Translations under genes and position numbers: made by a program
In this document: positions 51,601 to 59,398 of the stretch, piece by piece
How positions within the stretch are numbered: position 1 is the stretch's first letter
Layout of the letters: every line of letters starts with the position of its first letter
DNA from: Burkholderia sp. WAC0059
GTDB taxonomy: Bacteria; Pseudomonadota; Gammaproteobacteria; Burkholderiales; Burkholderiaceae
Assembly: GCF_002870125.1 (NCBI RefSeq)
Contig: NZ_PNEO01000013.1
Coordinates: forward strand, 1 to 64,000
Direction of reading: 5' to 3'
DNA length: 64,000 nucleotides
Notes under the pieces: model-generated
What the model was told of the DNA's origin: nothing
Database searches by the model: none
Seen by the model: only the letters and a program-made list of their open reading frames with translations

Positions 51601-52217
51601 CCGGCGCGCCGGTCGTGCCGATCGCCGTCGATGCGTCCGGCTGGACGGACGCGGCGCGCCGGCTCGCGTCGCCGAATTTCGAGGCCCGTCCCGCAGGCGT
51701 CGAGCCGACGCTGATCGTCGTGCACAACATCAGCCTGCCGCCGGACGCGTTCGGCGGCTCCGCCATCGCCGACCTGTTCCTCAACCGTCTCGATTGCGAT
51801 GCCCATCCGTACTACGACGCGCATCTGCGCGGCGTGCGGGTATCGGCGCACTTCCTGATCGGGCGCGACGGCGCGCTCGTCCAGTTCGTCTCGTGCAACG
51901 CGCGCGCCTGGCATGCCGGCGTGTCGAATTTTTTCGGCCGCGAGCGCTGCAACGATTTCTCGATCGGCATCGAACTCGAAGGCAGCGACACGCGCGCGTT
52001 CGAGGCCGCGCAATACGTCACGCTCGCGGCGCTCGTGCAGGCGCTCGTCGCGCGCTATCCGATCGACGCGCTCGCCGGACACTCGGACATCGCGCCGGGC
52101 CGCAAGACCGACCCGGGCCCGCATTTCGACTGGGCGCGACTCGAACGCGACACCGGGCTCGCCTCTACCTGTTTTCCCTACCTTCATGGGCGCGGCCCGC
52201 GGCCCGCGGCGCCGTGA
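51597..52217 (+). CDS. ampD: 1,6-anhydro-N-acetylmuramyl-L-alanine amidase AmpD
   Basis: Encodes 206 aa from the ATG overlapping the previous stop (ATGA). This cytoplasmic zinc amidase removes the peptide from anhydro-muropeptides in peptidoglycan recycling; its loss often derepresses ampC beta-lactamase. VVHNISLPP holds the first zinc ligand, and GHSDIAPGRKTDPGPHFDW holds the others. The lack of a signal peptide agrees with AmpD rather than a periplasmic AmiD. Confidence 0.94.
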   Translation: MTGAPVVPIAVDASGWTDAARRLASPNFEARPAGVEPTLIVVHNISLPPDAFGGSAIADLFLNRLDCDAHPYYDAHLRGVRVSAHFLIGRDGALVQFVSCNARAWHAGVSNFFGRERCNDFSIGIELEGSDTRAFEAAQYVTLAALVQALVARYPIDALAGHSDIAPGRKTDPGPHFDWARLERDTGLASTCFPYLHGRGPRPAAP

Positions 52218-52325
52218 CTCGCGGGCCGTCGTCCCGCAAGGCGGTCCGTACCGCTTGTCTCGCAGCGAGTCCGCGCGGCGTCGGCACATGTGAAAAGTCA
52301 AGCGCGCGGTCTTAAATAAATCAAT

Positions 52326-52353
52326 TTGACCTGCCCGCAATCTCCACTATACT
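52326..52353 (+). promoter_or_regulatory. nrdA promoter
   Basis: TTGACC (52326-52331) and TATACT (52348-52353) are spaced 16 bp. The predicted start of transcription lies near 52361, giving a leader of about 330 nt before nrdA. The first NrdR box overlaps the -10. Confidence 0.7.
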
Positions 52354-52390
52354 TGGTGCCAGAAAACGAACATTGCACTATATGTTGTGT
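52344..52390 (+). promoter_or_regulatory. Pair of NrdR boxes
   Basis: Box 1 (52344-52359, CCACTATACTTGGTGC) and box 2 (52375-52390, GCACTATATGTTGTGT) resemble the NrdR consensus aCACwATATwtwGTGt, the second very closely. They start 31 bp apart, three helical turns, which is the spacing known for NrdR sites. NrdR represses ribonucleotide reductase genes when dATP is high. The nrdR gene is not in this window. Confidence 0.83.
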
Positions 52391-52689
52391 TGTCCGGCGG
52401 CGCCCCACTCCATGAGTACGGCGCCGCCTGCATTCCCGGCATAGGAAATTTCGTGCGGTGCGCCAGCAGGCAGTCAGCAGGGGAACCGGCGCACCGGCTG
52501 CAATCGAGAAAAAGGGCACAGCCAATGATCGCGACATCCACGATGAAGACCGTCGTCCCGTCTGCCTTGTCGCATCCGGCCACCTCGCCAGGCTAGCCCT
52601 CTTTCTCCCTCTCTTCGTCCGCTTCCCTGCGGCGGCCGTATTAATCCGCGAAATTCCCTCGCACCTTTCCAGAACCAGGAGCTTTGCAC
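52391..52689 (+). promoter_or_regulatory. Long structured leader of nrdA
   Basis: The ~300-bp stretch between the NrdR boxes and nrdA has no gene. It contains two clear hairpins (GGCGGCGCC 52396-52404 with GGCGCCGCC 52420-52428; GGTGCGCC 52457-52464 with GGCGCACC 52488-52495). No cobalamin-riboswitch box is seen. It ends with ccaggag, the nrdA ribosome-binding site. Confidence 0.5.
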
Positions 52690-55600
52690 ATGCAGACGAC
52701 CGATAACGCCACGACCCGGTACGACGGCGCGCCGATTGGCCATTCGCTGGGCGGCACGCAGCAGGCCGGCCAGGCGCTCGCGCCGCAGGCTACGTTCGCC
52801 GACTACAAGGTGATCCGCCGTAACGGGAGCGTCGTGTCGTTCGAGCCGTCGAAGATCGCGATTGCCGTGACGAAGGCGTTTCTGGCGGTCAACGGCGGCC
52901 AGGGCGCGGCGTCGGCGCGTGTGCGCGAGCTCGTCGAGCAGATCACGCAAAGCGTCGTGCGCGCGCTCCTGCGCAGCCGTCCGAACGGCGGTACGTTCCA
53001 CATCGAGGACATCCAGGATCAGGCCGAACTCGCGCTGATGCGCGGCGGCGAGCACAACGTCGCGCGCGCCTACGTGCTGTATCGCGAGAAGCGCAACCAG
53101 GAGCGCGGCCATGCCCAGGACGCGGCGGCGCCCGCCGCGCCGGGTCTGAACGTCACCGACAACGGCGTGACCCGTCCGCTCGACCTGGACGCGCTGCGCG
53201 CGCTGATCGTGTCGGCCTGCGACGGTCTCGGCGACGCGGTGAACCCCGAGCCGATCGTCGCCGAAACGGTGAAGAACCTCTACGACGGCGTGCCGATGAG
53301 CCAGGTCTACGACTCGGCGATCCTCGCGGCCCGCACGATGATCGAGAAGGACCCGGCATACAGCCAGGTGACCGCCCGCATCCTGCTGCACACGATCCGT
53401 CGCGAAATCCTCGAAGAGGAAGTGATCCAGGCGCAGATGGGCGAGCGCTACGCCGAATATTTCCCGCAGTTCGTCAAGCGCGGCGTGAATGCCGAACTGC
53501 TCGACGACAAACTGCTGCAGTACGACCTGAAGCGTCTCGGCGCCGCGCTCGACGCGAGCCGCGACCTGCAGTTCGGCTATCTCGGCCTGCAGACGCTCTA
53601 CGACCGCTACTTCCTGCACAGCGACGGCGTGCGTATCGAGTTGCCGCAGGCGTTCTTCATGCGCGTCGCGATGGGCCTCGCGTTGAACGAGATCGACCGC
53701 GAAGCGCGCGCGATCGAGTTCTACAACGTGCTTTCGAGCTTCGACTTCATGAGCTCGACGCCGACGCTTTTCAACTCCGGCACGCGCCGCTCGCAGCTCT
53801 CGTCGTGTTACCTGACGACGGTCGAGGACGACCTCGACGGCATCTACGAGGCGCTCAAGGAAAACGCGCTGCTTTCGAAGTTCGCCGGCGGCCTCGGCAA
53901 CGACTGGACCCGCGTGCGCGCGCTCGGCTCGCACATCAAGGGTACGAACGGCAAGTCGCAGGGCGTCGTGCCGTTCCTGAAGGTGGTCAACGACACCGCC
54001 GTCGCCGTGAACCAGGGCGGCAAGCGCAAGGGCGCGGTCTGCGCGTACCTGGAAACGTGGCACCTCGACATCGAGGAATTCCTCGAGCTGCGCAAGAACA
54101 CGGGCGACGACCGCCGCCGCACGCACGACATGAACACGGCGAACTGGATTCCCGATCTGTTCATGAAGCGCGTGATGGAGGGCGGCGACTGGACGCTGTT
54201 CTCGCCGTCCACCTGCCCGGACCTGCACGACAAGTTCGGCGCCGAGTTCGAAGCCGCCTACACGGCCTACGAAGACAAGGTCGCGCGCGGCGAGCTCAAG
54301 CTCTTCAAGCGGATTCCGGCGGCGCAGCTCTGGCGCAAGATGCTCGGCATGCTGTTCGAGACCGGCCATCCGTGGATCACGTTCAAGGATCCGTGCAACA
54401 TCCGCTCGCCGCAGCAGCACGTCGGCGTCGTCCACTCGTCGAACCTGTGCACGGAAATCACGCTGAACACGAGCGACACCGAAATCGCCGTCTGCAATCT
54501 CGGCTCGGTGAACCTCGTCGCGCACCTCGCGAAGCAGGCCGACGGCAGTTACGCGCTCGACCAAGACAAGCTCAAGCGCACCGTGAGCGTCGCGATGCGC
54601 ATGCTCGACAACGTGATCGACATTAACTATTACGCGGTCCCGAAGGCGCGCAACTCGAACCTCAAGCACCGTCCGGTCGGCATGGGCATCATGGGCTTCC
54701 AGGACTGCCTGCACCTGCTGCGCACGTCGTATGCGTCGGAGGATGCGGTCGAATTCGCCGATCGCTCGATGGAGGCGGTCTGCTACTACGCGTACTGGGC
54801 ATCGACCGAGCTCGCCGAGGAGCGCGGCCGCTATTCGAGCTACCGCGGTTCGCTCTGGGATCGCGGCATCCTCCCGCAGGACAGCATCAAGCTGCTGGCC
54901 GAGGCGCGCGGCGGTTACGTCGAGGTGGACGCGAGCGAGTCGATGGACTGGACGTCGCTGCGCGCGCGCATCGCCACCCACGGGATGCGCAACTCGAACT
55001 GCATCGCGATCGCCCCGACGGCGACGATCTCGAACATCATCGGCGTGTCGGCCTGCATCGAGCCGACGTTCCAGAACCTCTACGTCAAGTCGAACCTGTC
55101 GGGCGAGTTCACGGTGGTCAACGACTACCTCGTGCGCGACCTGAAGGCGCGCGGCCTCTGGGACGAGGTGATGGTCGCCGACCTGAAGTACTTCGACGGC
55201 ACGCTTTCGCGCATCGACCGGATTCCGGCCGACCTGCGCGCGATCTACGCCACGGCGTTCGAGGTCGATCCGAAGTGGCTCGTCGAGGCGGCGTCGCGGC
55301 GCCAGAAGTGGATCGACCAGGCGCAGTCGCTCAACATCTACATGGGGGGCGCGTCGGGCAAGAAGCTCGACGAGGTCTACAAGCTCGCCTGGGTGCGCGG
55401 CCTGAAGACGACCTACTACCTGCGCACGATGGCGGCCACGCACGTCGAGAAGTCGACGGTCGCACACGGCGCGTTGAACGCCGTGCCGACCGGCGAGGGC
55501 GGGGCGGGTGGCGCCGGCGGTGCGCTGGGCGGCGCCTCCGGCGGCGGTCGCGGAGCGACGGGCGGGTCGACGGGTGCGGACGGGCTGCAATCGGCTCCGG

Positions 55601-55710
55601 CCGGCGTTGCTGCTGCGCCGGCCGTGGCGGCGGCGCCGGAAGCCGATGGTCCTGTCTGCATGATGCGTCCCGGCGATCCCGGCTTCGACGAATGCGAGGC
55701 CTGCCAGTAA
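52690..55710 (+). CDS. nrdA: Ribonucleoside-diphosphate reductase alpha subunit (class Ia)
   Basis: Encodes 1006 aa from the ATG at 52690 (a TTG two codons earlier is in frame). It reduces ribonucleoside diphosphates to deoxy forms with NrdB. An N-terminal ATP-cone (about 38-135, VIRRNGSVVSFEPSKIAIAV) gives allosteric control by ATP/dATP. The catalytic barrel includes STPTLFNSGTRRSQLSSCYL, NLCTEI and the ESMDWT/NSNCIAIAPT region. A long Gly/Ala-rich linker (about 935-980) joins the core to the C-terminal redox pair CEACQ. At 1006 aa it is much longer than E. coli NrdA (761). Confidence 0.96.
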   Translation: MQTTDNATTRYDGAPIGHSLGGTQQAGQALAPQATFADYKVIRRNGSVVSFEPSKIAIAVTKAFLAVNGGQGAASARVRELVEQITQSVVRALLRSRPNGGTFHIEDIQDQAELALMRGGEHNVARAYVLYREKRNQERGHAQDAAAPAAPGLNVTDNGVTRPLDLDALRALIVSACDGLGDAVNPEPIVAETVKNLYDGVPMSQVYDSAILAARTMIEKDPAYSQVTARILLHTIRREILEEEVIQAQMGERYAEYFPQFVKRGVNAELLDDKLLQYDLKRLGAALDASRDLQFGYLGLQTLYDRYFLHSDGVRIELPQAFFMRVAMGLALNEIDREARAIEFYNVLSSFDFMSSTPTLFNSGTRRSQLSSCYLTTVEDDLDGIYEALKENALLSKFAGGLGNDWTRVRALGSHIKGTNGKSQGVVPFLKVVNDTAVAVNQGGKRKGAVCAYLETWHLDIEEFLELRKNTGDDRRRTHDMNTANWIPDLFMKRVMEGGDWTLFSPSTCPDLHDKFGAEFEAAYTAYEDKVARGELKLFKRIPAAQLWRKMLGMLFETGHPWITFKDPCNIRSPQQHVGVVHSSNLCTEITLNTSDTEIAVCNLGSVNLVAHLAKQADGSYALDQDKLKRTVSVAMRMLDNVIDINYYAVPKARNSNLKHRPVGMGIMGFQDCLHLLRTSYASEDAVEFADRSMEAVCYYAYWASTELAEERGRYSSYRGSLWDRGILPQDSIKLLAEARGGYVEVDASESMDWTSLRARIATHGMRNSNCIAIAPTATISNIIGVSACIEPTFQNLYVKSNLSGEFTVVNDYLVRDLKARGLWDEVMVADLKYFDGTLSRIDRIPADLRAIYATAFEVDPKWLVEAASRRQKWIDQAQSLNIYMGGASGKKLDEVYKLAWVRGLKTTYYLRTMAATHVEKSTVAHGALNAVPTGEGGAGGAGGALGGASGGGRGATGGSTGADGLQSAPAGVAAAPAVAAAPEADGPVCMMRPGDPGFDECEACQ

Positions 55711-56086
55711 AAAGACGGGTGTAAAGCCGGCAGGGAGTGCGCGACATTTTCCCGCCGGCAGCTAAAGACTAAGGATCAAGCGCAAGCGCGATTTTCCCAG
55801 CAGTACCCGTTAGGCCGGTAACCAGGAGTCTCTCGTCAGTTCGTCTCGTGCGGACGGCAGAGGCTTCCGATGCCGGCCGATTTTTTTGTGGGTCTCCCGG
55901 GCTGGGATGTCGGCTCACTCCTCACTCGTCGGGCGGAGCGATCGAAGCGGATGTCTGTAGACGCCCGGTCTGGTCCGGCGCGAACGAATAAAAAAGCCCC
56001 GCTACCGGTTGCCTGGTAGCGGGGCTTTGTCAAAGCGCACAACGAACGAACAGGAAGCGCGTCTCGCGCCTCCTGTTCAGTGCAGC
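55711..56086. other. Gap between nrdA and the histone-like gene
   Basis: No gene is seen in this 376-bp gap. A hairpin (gccggcaggg 55726-55735 with cccgccggc 55751-55759, one bulge) follows the nrdA stop. A TTTTTTT run at 55881-55887 after a loosely paired segment could end nrdA. The histone gene's terminator closes the gap. Confidence 0.5.
55990..56028 (-). terminator. Intrinsic terminator of the histone-like gene
   Basis: A perfect 14-bp stem (55993-56006 with 56015-56028) and 8-nt loop are followed by a run of six T on the minus strand. On the plus strand only TTT follows, so it mainly serves the minus-strand histone-like gene. Confidence 0.88.
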
Positions 56087-56662
56087 TTACGGACGGCTGC
56101 CGGTCGGAAACGGCCATGCAGCGGCCGGGTTCAACGCGGTCTTCACCGTCGCGGCAGGCGCAGCCGGTTGCGCAGCGGGAGCAGGCGCAGCCTTTTTCGC
56201 GGGGGCCTTTTTGGCGGCTTTCTTGGCCGCAGCCTTCTTCGCGGGGGCCTTCTTGGCCGCGGTCTTCTTGGCGGCAACCTTCTTGGCTGCAGCCTTCTTC
56301 GCGGGGGCCTTCTTGGCGGCGACCTTCTTCACCGCGACTTTCTTCGCTGCGACCTTCTTGGCAGCGGCCTTCTTCGCGGGGGCCTTCTTGGCGGCGACCT
56401 TCTTCACCGCGACTTTCTTGGCGGCGACTTTCTTCGCTGCAACCTTCTTGGCGGCGACTTTCTTCGTCGCAACCTTCTTGGCAGCAACCTTCTTCGCCGC
56501 AACCTTCTTCGCCGCAACCTTCTTCACGGCGACTTTCTTGGCTGCAACCTTCTTCACGACGACCTTCTTCGCGGCCGCCTTCTTGGCCGGCGCGGCCTTC
56601 TTCGCCGCAACCTTCTTCACCGCCGCTTTCTTCGCGGCCGGCTTTTTCTTGGCAGTTGCCAT
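56087..56662 (-). CDS. Histone H1-like Ala/Lys-rich DNA-binding protein
   Basis: Encodes 191 aa, starting MATAKKKPAAKK behind an aggag site. About 150 residues consist of short Ala/Lys/Val repeats (AAKKVAVKK, AKKAPAKKA), followed by a Pro/Ala tail ending PFPTGSRP. It resembles the C-terminal tail of eukaryotic histone H1 and bacterial H1-like proteins of Burkholderia and Bordetella, which compact DNA. The whole stretch is disordered and strongly basic. Repeat number may vary between strains. It lies between nrdA and nrdB and has its own terminator. Confidence 0.85.
   Translation of the reverse strand: MATAKKKPAAKKAAVKKVAAKKAAPAKKAAAKKVVVKKVAAKKVAVKKVAAKKVAAKKVAAKKVATKKVAAKKVAAKKVAAKKVAVKKVAAKKAPAKKAAAKKVAAKKVAVKKVAAKKAPAKKAAAKKVAAKKTAAKKAPAKKAAAKKAAKKAPAKKAAPAPAAQPAAPAATVKTALNPAAAWPFPTGSRP
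56200..56600 (-). repeat. Degenerate tandem repeats inside the histone-like gene
   Basis: Near-identical 15- to 30-bp units built of ttcttggcggc/ttcttcgcg modules recur throughout, reflecting the AAKKV peptide repeats. Larger blocks recur too: the segments around 56277-56310 and 56361-56394 are almost the same. Slippage or recombination here would change protein length in frame. Confidence 0.8.
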
Positions 56663-57096
56663 TGTTTTCTCCTTCAGGTTCAGATGAGAGATCAGTTCAA
56701 ACTACACCCTTCGTCAAAACCCGCTTCTCGCGGGCGCTTTTCACGGCGCGCACTACGAAGCGGGCTATTCATCGGCGTACGCAGATCCTTCGCGCTTACG
56801 CTAATGAATACGGTAAGGCGCGCGATGCCGTCAGGCACCGCGCGCCAAGTCCATCCGGCAGCGGATTCCGATGCCGGCCAACGTTTGATGAGGGCGCCGG
56901 CTATGCCGGCGCCCTTTTCCGGGGGGAAGTTTGCCCATCCCACTGAAGGGTTCGCAAAGTGCCTCTCGTATTGGTGGGCCGTTAAGGCACCCGGCACGCT
57001 TTGCATCAGGCGTTCCTGCTCCTAATCGTCAGCCGGCGTGCGCATTGCGCGCCAACGCCGGCATCCCCAAAAGACTGCATCGTGGTGCGCCCGGGT
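56663..57096. other. 434-bp gap between the histone-like gene and nrdB
   Basis: No convincing gene is seen. A nested hairpin (gccggcgt 57032-57039 with acgccggc 57055-57062, inner GCGC/GCGC) lies 35 bp beyond the nrdB stop and may end nrdB, though it has no T tract. A plus-strand terminator lies at 56892-56918. The histone gene's ribosome-binding site is at its left end. Confidence 0.55.
56892..56918 (+). terminator. Plus-strand terminator with no obvious gene
   Basis: A perfect 10-bp stem GGGCGCCGGC/GCCGGCGCCC with a TAT loop is followed by TTTT on the plus strand. No plus-strand gene lies in the preceding 1.1 kb. It may end a small RNA or an antisense transcript. Confidence 0.6.
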
Positions 57097-58311
57097 TCAC
57101 TCCCAGGACAGTGCACCGCCCGTCTGATATTCGATGACGCGCGTCTCGAAGAAGTTGCGCTCCTTCTTCAGATCGATCATTTCGCTCATCCACGGGAATG
57201 GATTTTCTTCGTTCGGGAACAGCGGATCAAGGCCGATCTGCTGGCAACGGCGGTTGCAGATGAAGCGCAGATAGCTCTTGAACATGGCCGCGTTCAGGCC
57301 GAGTACGCCGCGCGGCATGGTGTCTTCGGCGTAACGGTACTCGAGGTCGACCGCATGCTTGAACAGCTCGCGGATTTCCGCGCGGAATTCCGGGGTCCAG
57401 AGGTGCGGGTTTTCGAGCTTGATCTGGTTGATCAGGTCGATGCCGAAATTGCAGTGCATCGACTCGTCGCGCAGGATGTACTGGTACTGCTCCGCCGCGC
57501 CGGTCATCTTGTTCTGGCGGCCGAGCGCCAGAATCTGCGTGAACCCGACGTAGAAGAACAGCCCTTCCATCACGCAGGCGAACACGATCAGCGACTTGAG
57601 CAGCTTCTGATCGGCCTCGACCGTGCCGGTCTTGAACGACGGGTCGGTCAGCGTGTGGATGAACGGAATCAGGAACTCGTCCTTGGCGCGGATCGACTCG
57701 ACTTCGTGGTACGCGTTGAAGATCTCGCCTTCGTCGAGGCCGAGCGATTCGACGATGTACTGATAGGCGTGCGTGTGGATCGCTTCCTCGAACGCCTGGC
57801 GCAGCAGGAACTGGCGGCACTCGGGCGCCGTGATGTGCCGGTAGGTGCCGAGCACGATGTTGTTGGCGGCGAGGGAATCGGCCGTGACGAAGAAGCCGAG
57901 GTTGCGCTTGACGACGCGCCGCTCGTCCTCGGTCAGACCGTTCGGGTCCTTCCAGAGCGCGATGTCGCGGGACATGTTGATTTCCTGCGGCATCCAGTGG
58001 TTCGCGCAGCCGGACAGGTATTTCTCCCAGGCCCACTTGTACTTGAACGGCACCAACTGGTTGACGTCGGTCTGGCCGTTGATGATGCGCTTGTCGGCGA
58101 CGTTCACCCGCGCTTCGGCGGCGGGTGCGGGCACCGGTGTCGGCGCGACCGCGAAGTCGTTCGCGAAGATGTTTTGTGCGGAGACGGTTTGGGGAACGGC
58201 GCGCGTGGCGAATTGCGCGTCAGCAGCCGGTCCTGCGGAGGCGCGCAACGCATCGTGTTGCGTGCCGCTCGACGGAGCTACGGCAGTGATCTCGTCATCC
58301 CAGTTGAGCAT
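57097..58311 (-). CDS. nrdB: Ribonucleoside-diphosphate reductase beta subunit (class Ia)
   Basis: Encodes 404 aa from the ATG at 58311 ([11 protein letters not shown]); in-frame starts at 58323 and 58377 are less family-like, and the latter lies within an inverted repeat. NrdB carries the di-iron/tyrosyl radical for NrdA. After an Ala/Pro-rich N-terminal stretch (about 12-75), the iron-binding segments [18 protein letters not shown] and [15 protein letters not shown] are visible. The C-terminal tail [11 protein letters not shown] should dock to NrdA. It is encoded on the strand opposite to nrdA, pointing toward it. Confidence 0.95.
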   Translation of the reverse strand: MLNWDDEITAVAPSSGTQHDALRASAGPAADAQFATRAVPQTVSAQNIFANDFAVAPTPVPAPAAEARVNVADKRIINGQTDVNQLVPFKYKWAWEKYLSGCANHWMPQEINMSRDIALWKDPNGLTEDERRVVKRNLGFFVTADSLAANNIVLGTYRHITAPECRQFLLRQAFEEAIHTHAYQYIVESLGLDEGEIFNAYHEVESIRAKDEFLIPFIHTLTDPSFKTGTVEADQKLLKSLIVFACVMEGLFFYVGFTQILALGRQNKMTGAAEQYQYILRDESMHCNFGIDLINQIKLENPHLWTPEFRAEIRELFKHAVDLEYRYAEDTMPRGVLGLNAAMFKSYLRFICNRRCQQIGLDPLFPNEENPFPWMSEMIDLKKERNFFETRVIEYQTGGALSWE

Positions 58312-58347
58312 AAATGTCACCATCAATTTAGAACGGTTTGTACCATC

Positions 58348-58382
58348 TTTTCGTGAGCGATAAAAGGGTTCGCTCACGAAAA
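58348..58382. promoter_or_regulatory. Perfect 13-bp inverted repeat upstream of nrdB
   Basis: TTTTCGTGAGCGA (58348-58360) and TCGCTCACGAAAA (58370-58382) flank a 9-bp spacer, 37 bp before the nrdB ATG. The symmetry fits an operator for a dimeric repressor or a leader hairpin. It does not resemble an NrdR box. Confidence 0.65.
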
Positions 58383-59311
58383 TGCCTGTTTTCGATTCGT
58401 GTTGAGACCTGCATACAACACTTTGTCATCGCACTGCGTGAATCGCATCGCGTGAGCCGCATCGCGAGCGTGTTGCCGGGGGCCTCGTCGTGATCGTCGT
58501 TGCGATCGAACGGAGCACCGGCAGGGCGGGTTCGCGATGCGCAGCGAACGCTCTCGGGACGCTGCGCCGGTGCCTGCGCCCGACGAGCTTCGCTGCTTGG
58601 CGCGCTGCATGAACGACTGCGCTTCGCGAGGAAGTCGCGGCGTTCGGGGCGTGCGCGAGTTGGGAAAAAATCGCCGCGCGAGACGCGCTGCGATCACATC
58701 TGCCGGAGCGGACAACGATGCGCAATTGCAATGTCGTTCGTCGGACGGTTGGCGCCACCGATATCGAGCTTCGCGTCCGGCTCGCGCCGGATGCTCGCAG
58801 GCATCGATTGCCGGCATGGCGTGTGGTCACGACGCCGGCAGGTTCGCTGCATCACTTCGGTTCGCGGTGGCGATATTCATCTTCTTCCTCCAGAGAAAAG
58901 CAGACGCGTCAACATCCACGGCAATCGACTTCAGTACTGCAACCAACCTGTACGCGAGTGTAGCATTCGAAAACGCACAGGAGAAGAAAAAACTACCAAA
59001 TATTGTGCGGGTCGGATAGACCAAATCAATATCTTGTATGCCGGGTTGGGCGGGCAAAAGAGGGATCAAGGCAGGGAAAAAACGCGTCATAAGCCGGTTT
59101 CATGGCCTTGCCGGGCGAATCGCGGCCGCGCGCGCTTCGACTGAACGGAAGGCGAGGTTGTTCGAGTAGAAGAGGCGCCCGGGTCGGTCGGACCACGAGC
59201 AGACAAAGACAACGGGCCGGTATCCGGAATCGGGTCGATGGCTTCGCACATTGCGCTCATCGCGCGCGTCGTTTTTCCGGACGCCCGTCGACCCGGCCGG
59301 ATCGGGTCATG
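58383..59311. other. 929-bp stretch without a recognised gene
   Basis: Between the nrdB leader and the PfkB gene's terminator, several reading frames of 80-215 codons are open on both strands, but none resembles a known protein or has a good ribosome-binding site. The first half is as GC-rich as the rest. The part from about 58860 to 59090 is distinctly AT-richer, with A runs (for example aagaaaaaac near 58983). It may hold the nrdB promoter, a small RNA or a decayed gene. Confidence 0.5.
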
Positions 59312-59345
59312 AAAAAAGGCGCATGTGCAGGGAAGCGCATGCGCC
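59312..59345 (-). terminator. Terminator of the PfkB-family kinase gene
   Basis: The stem 59318-59328 pairs with 59335-59345 at 10 of 11 positions around a 6-nt loop. Six T follow on the minus strand. It lies 54 bp beyond the kinase stop. Confidence 0.82.
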
Positions 59346-59398
59346 AGAGACGTCCGCGAACGGCACGATGTCCGTCCGCGGCACAGGGGAAGGGGGCG

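Noticed and set aside
52391..52689. Cobalamin riboswitch before nrdA
   Set aside because: The conserved B12 box and the overall riboswitch layout are not visible, and class Ia enzymes do not need cobalamin.
56200..56600. CRISPR-like repeated sequence
   Set aside because: The repeats are contiguous, degenerate and coding, without unique spacers of constant length and without cas genes.
56009..57025. Plus-strand frames across the histone-like gene (Leu/Gly/Arg-rich or Ala/Phe/Thr-rich)
   Set aside because: They arise from the same repeats read on the other strand. The minus-strand frame has the start site, ribosome-binding site, terminator and family composition.
58383..58450. NrdR boxes upstream of nrdB
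   Set aside because: CAC/GTG half-sites occur but not with the required internal AT core or spacing; only the unrelated perfect inverted repeat at 58348-58382 is clear.
58827..59090. 87-codon minus-strand frame in the gap upstream of nrdB
   Set aside because: No family resemblance and no good ribosome-binding site. It could be coding, but nothing supports it beyond being open.
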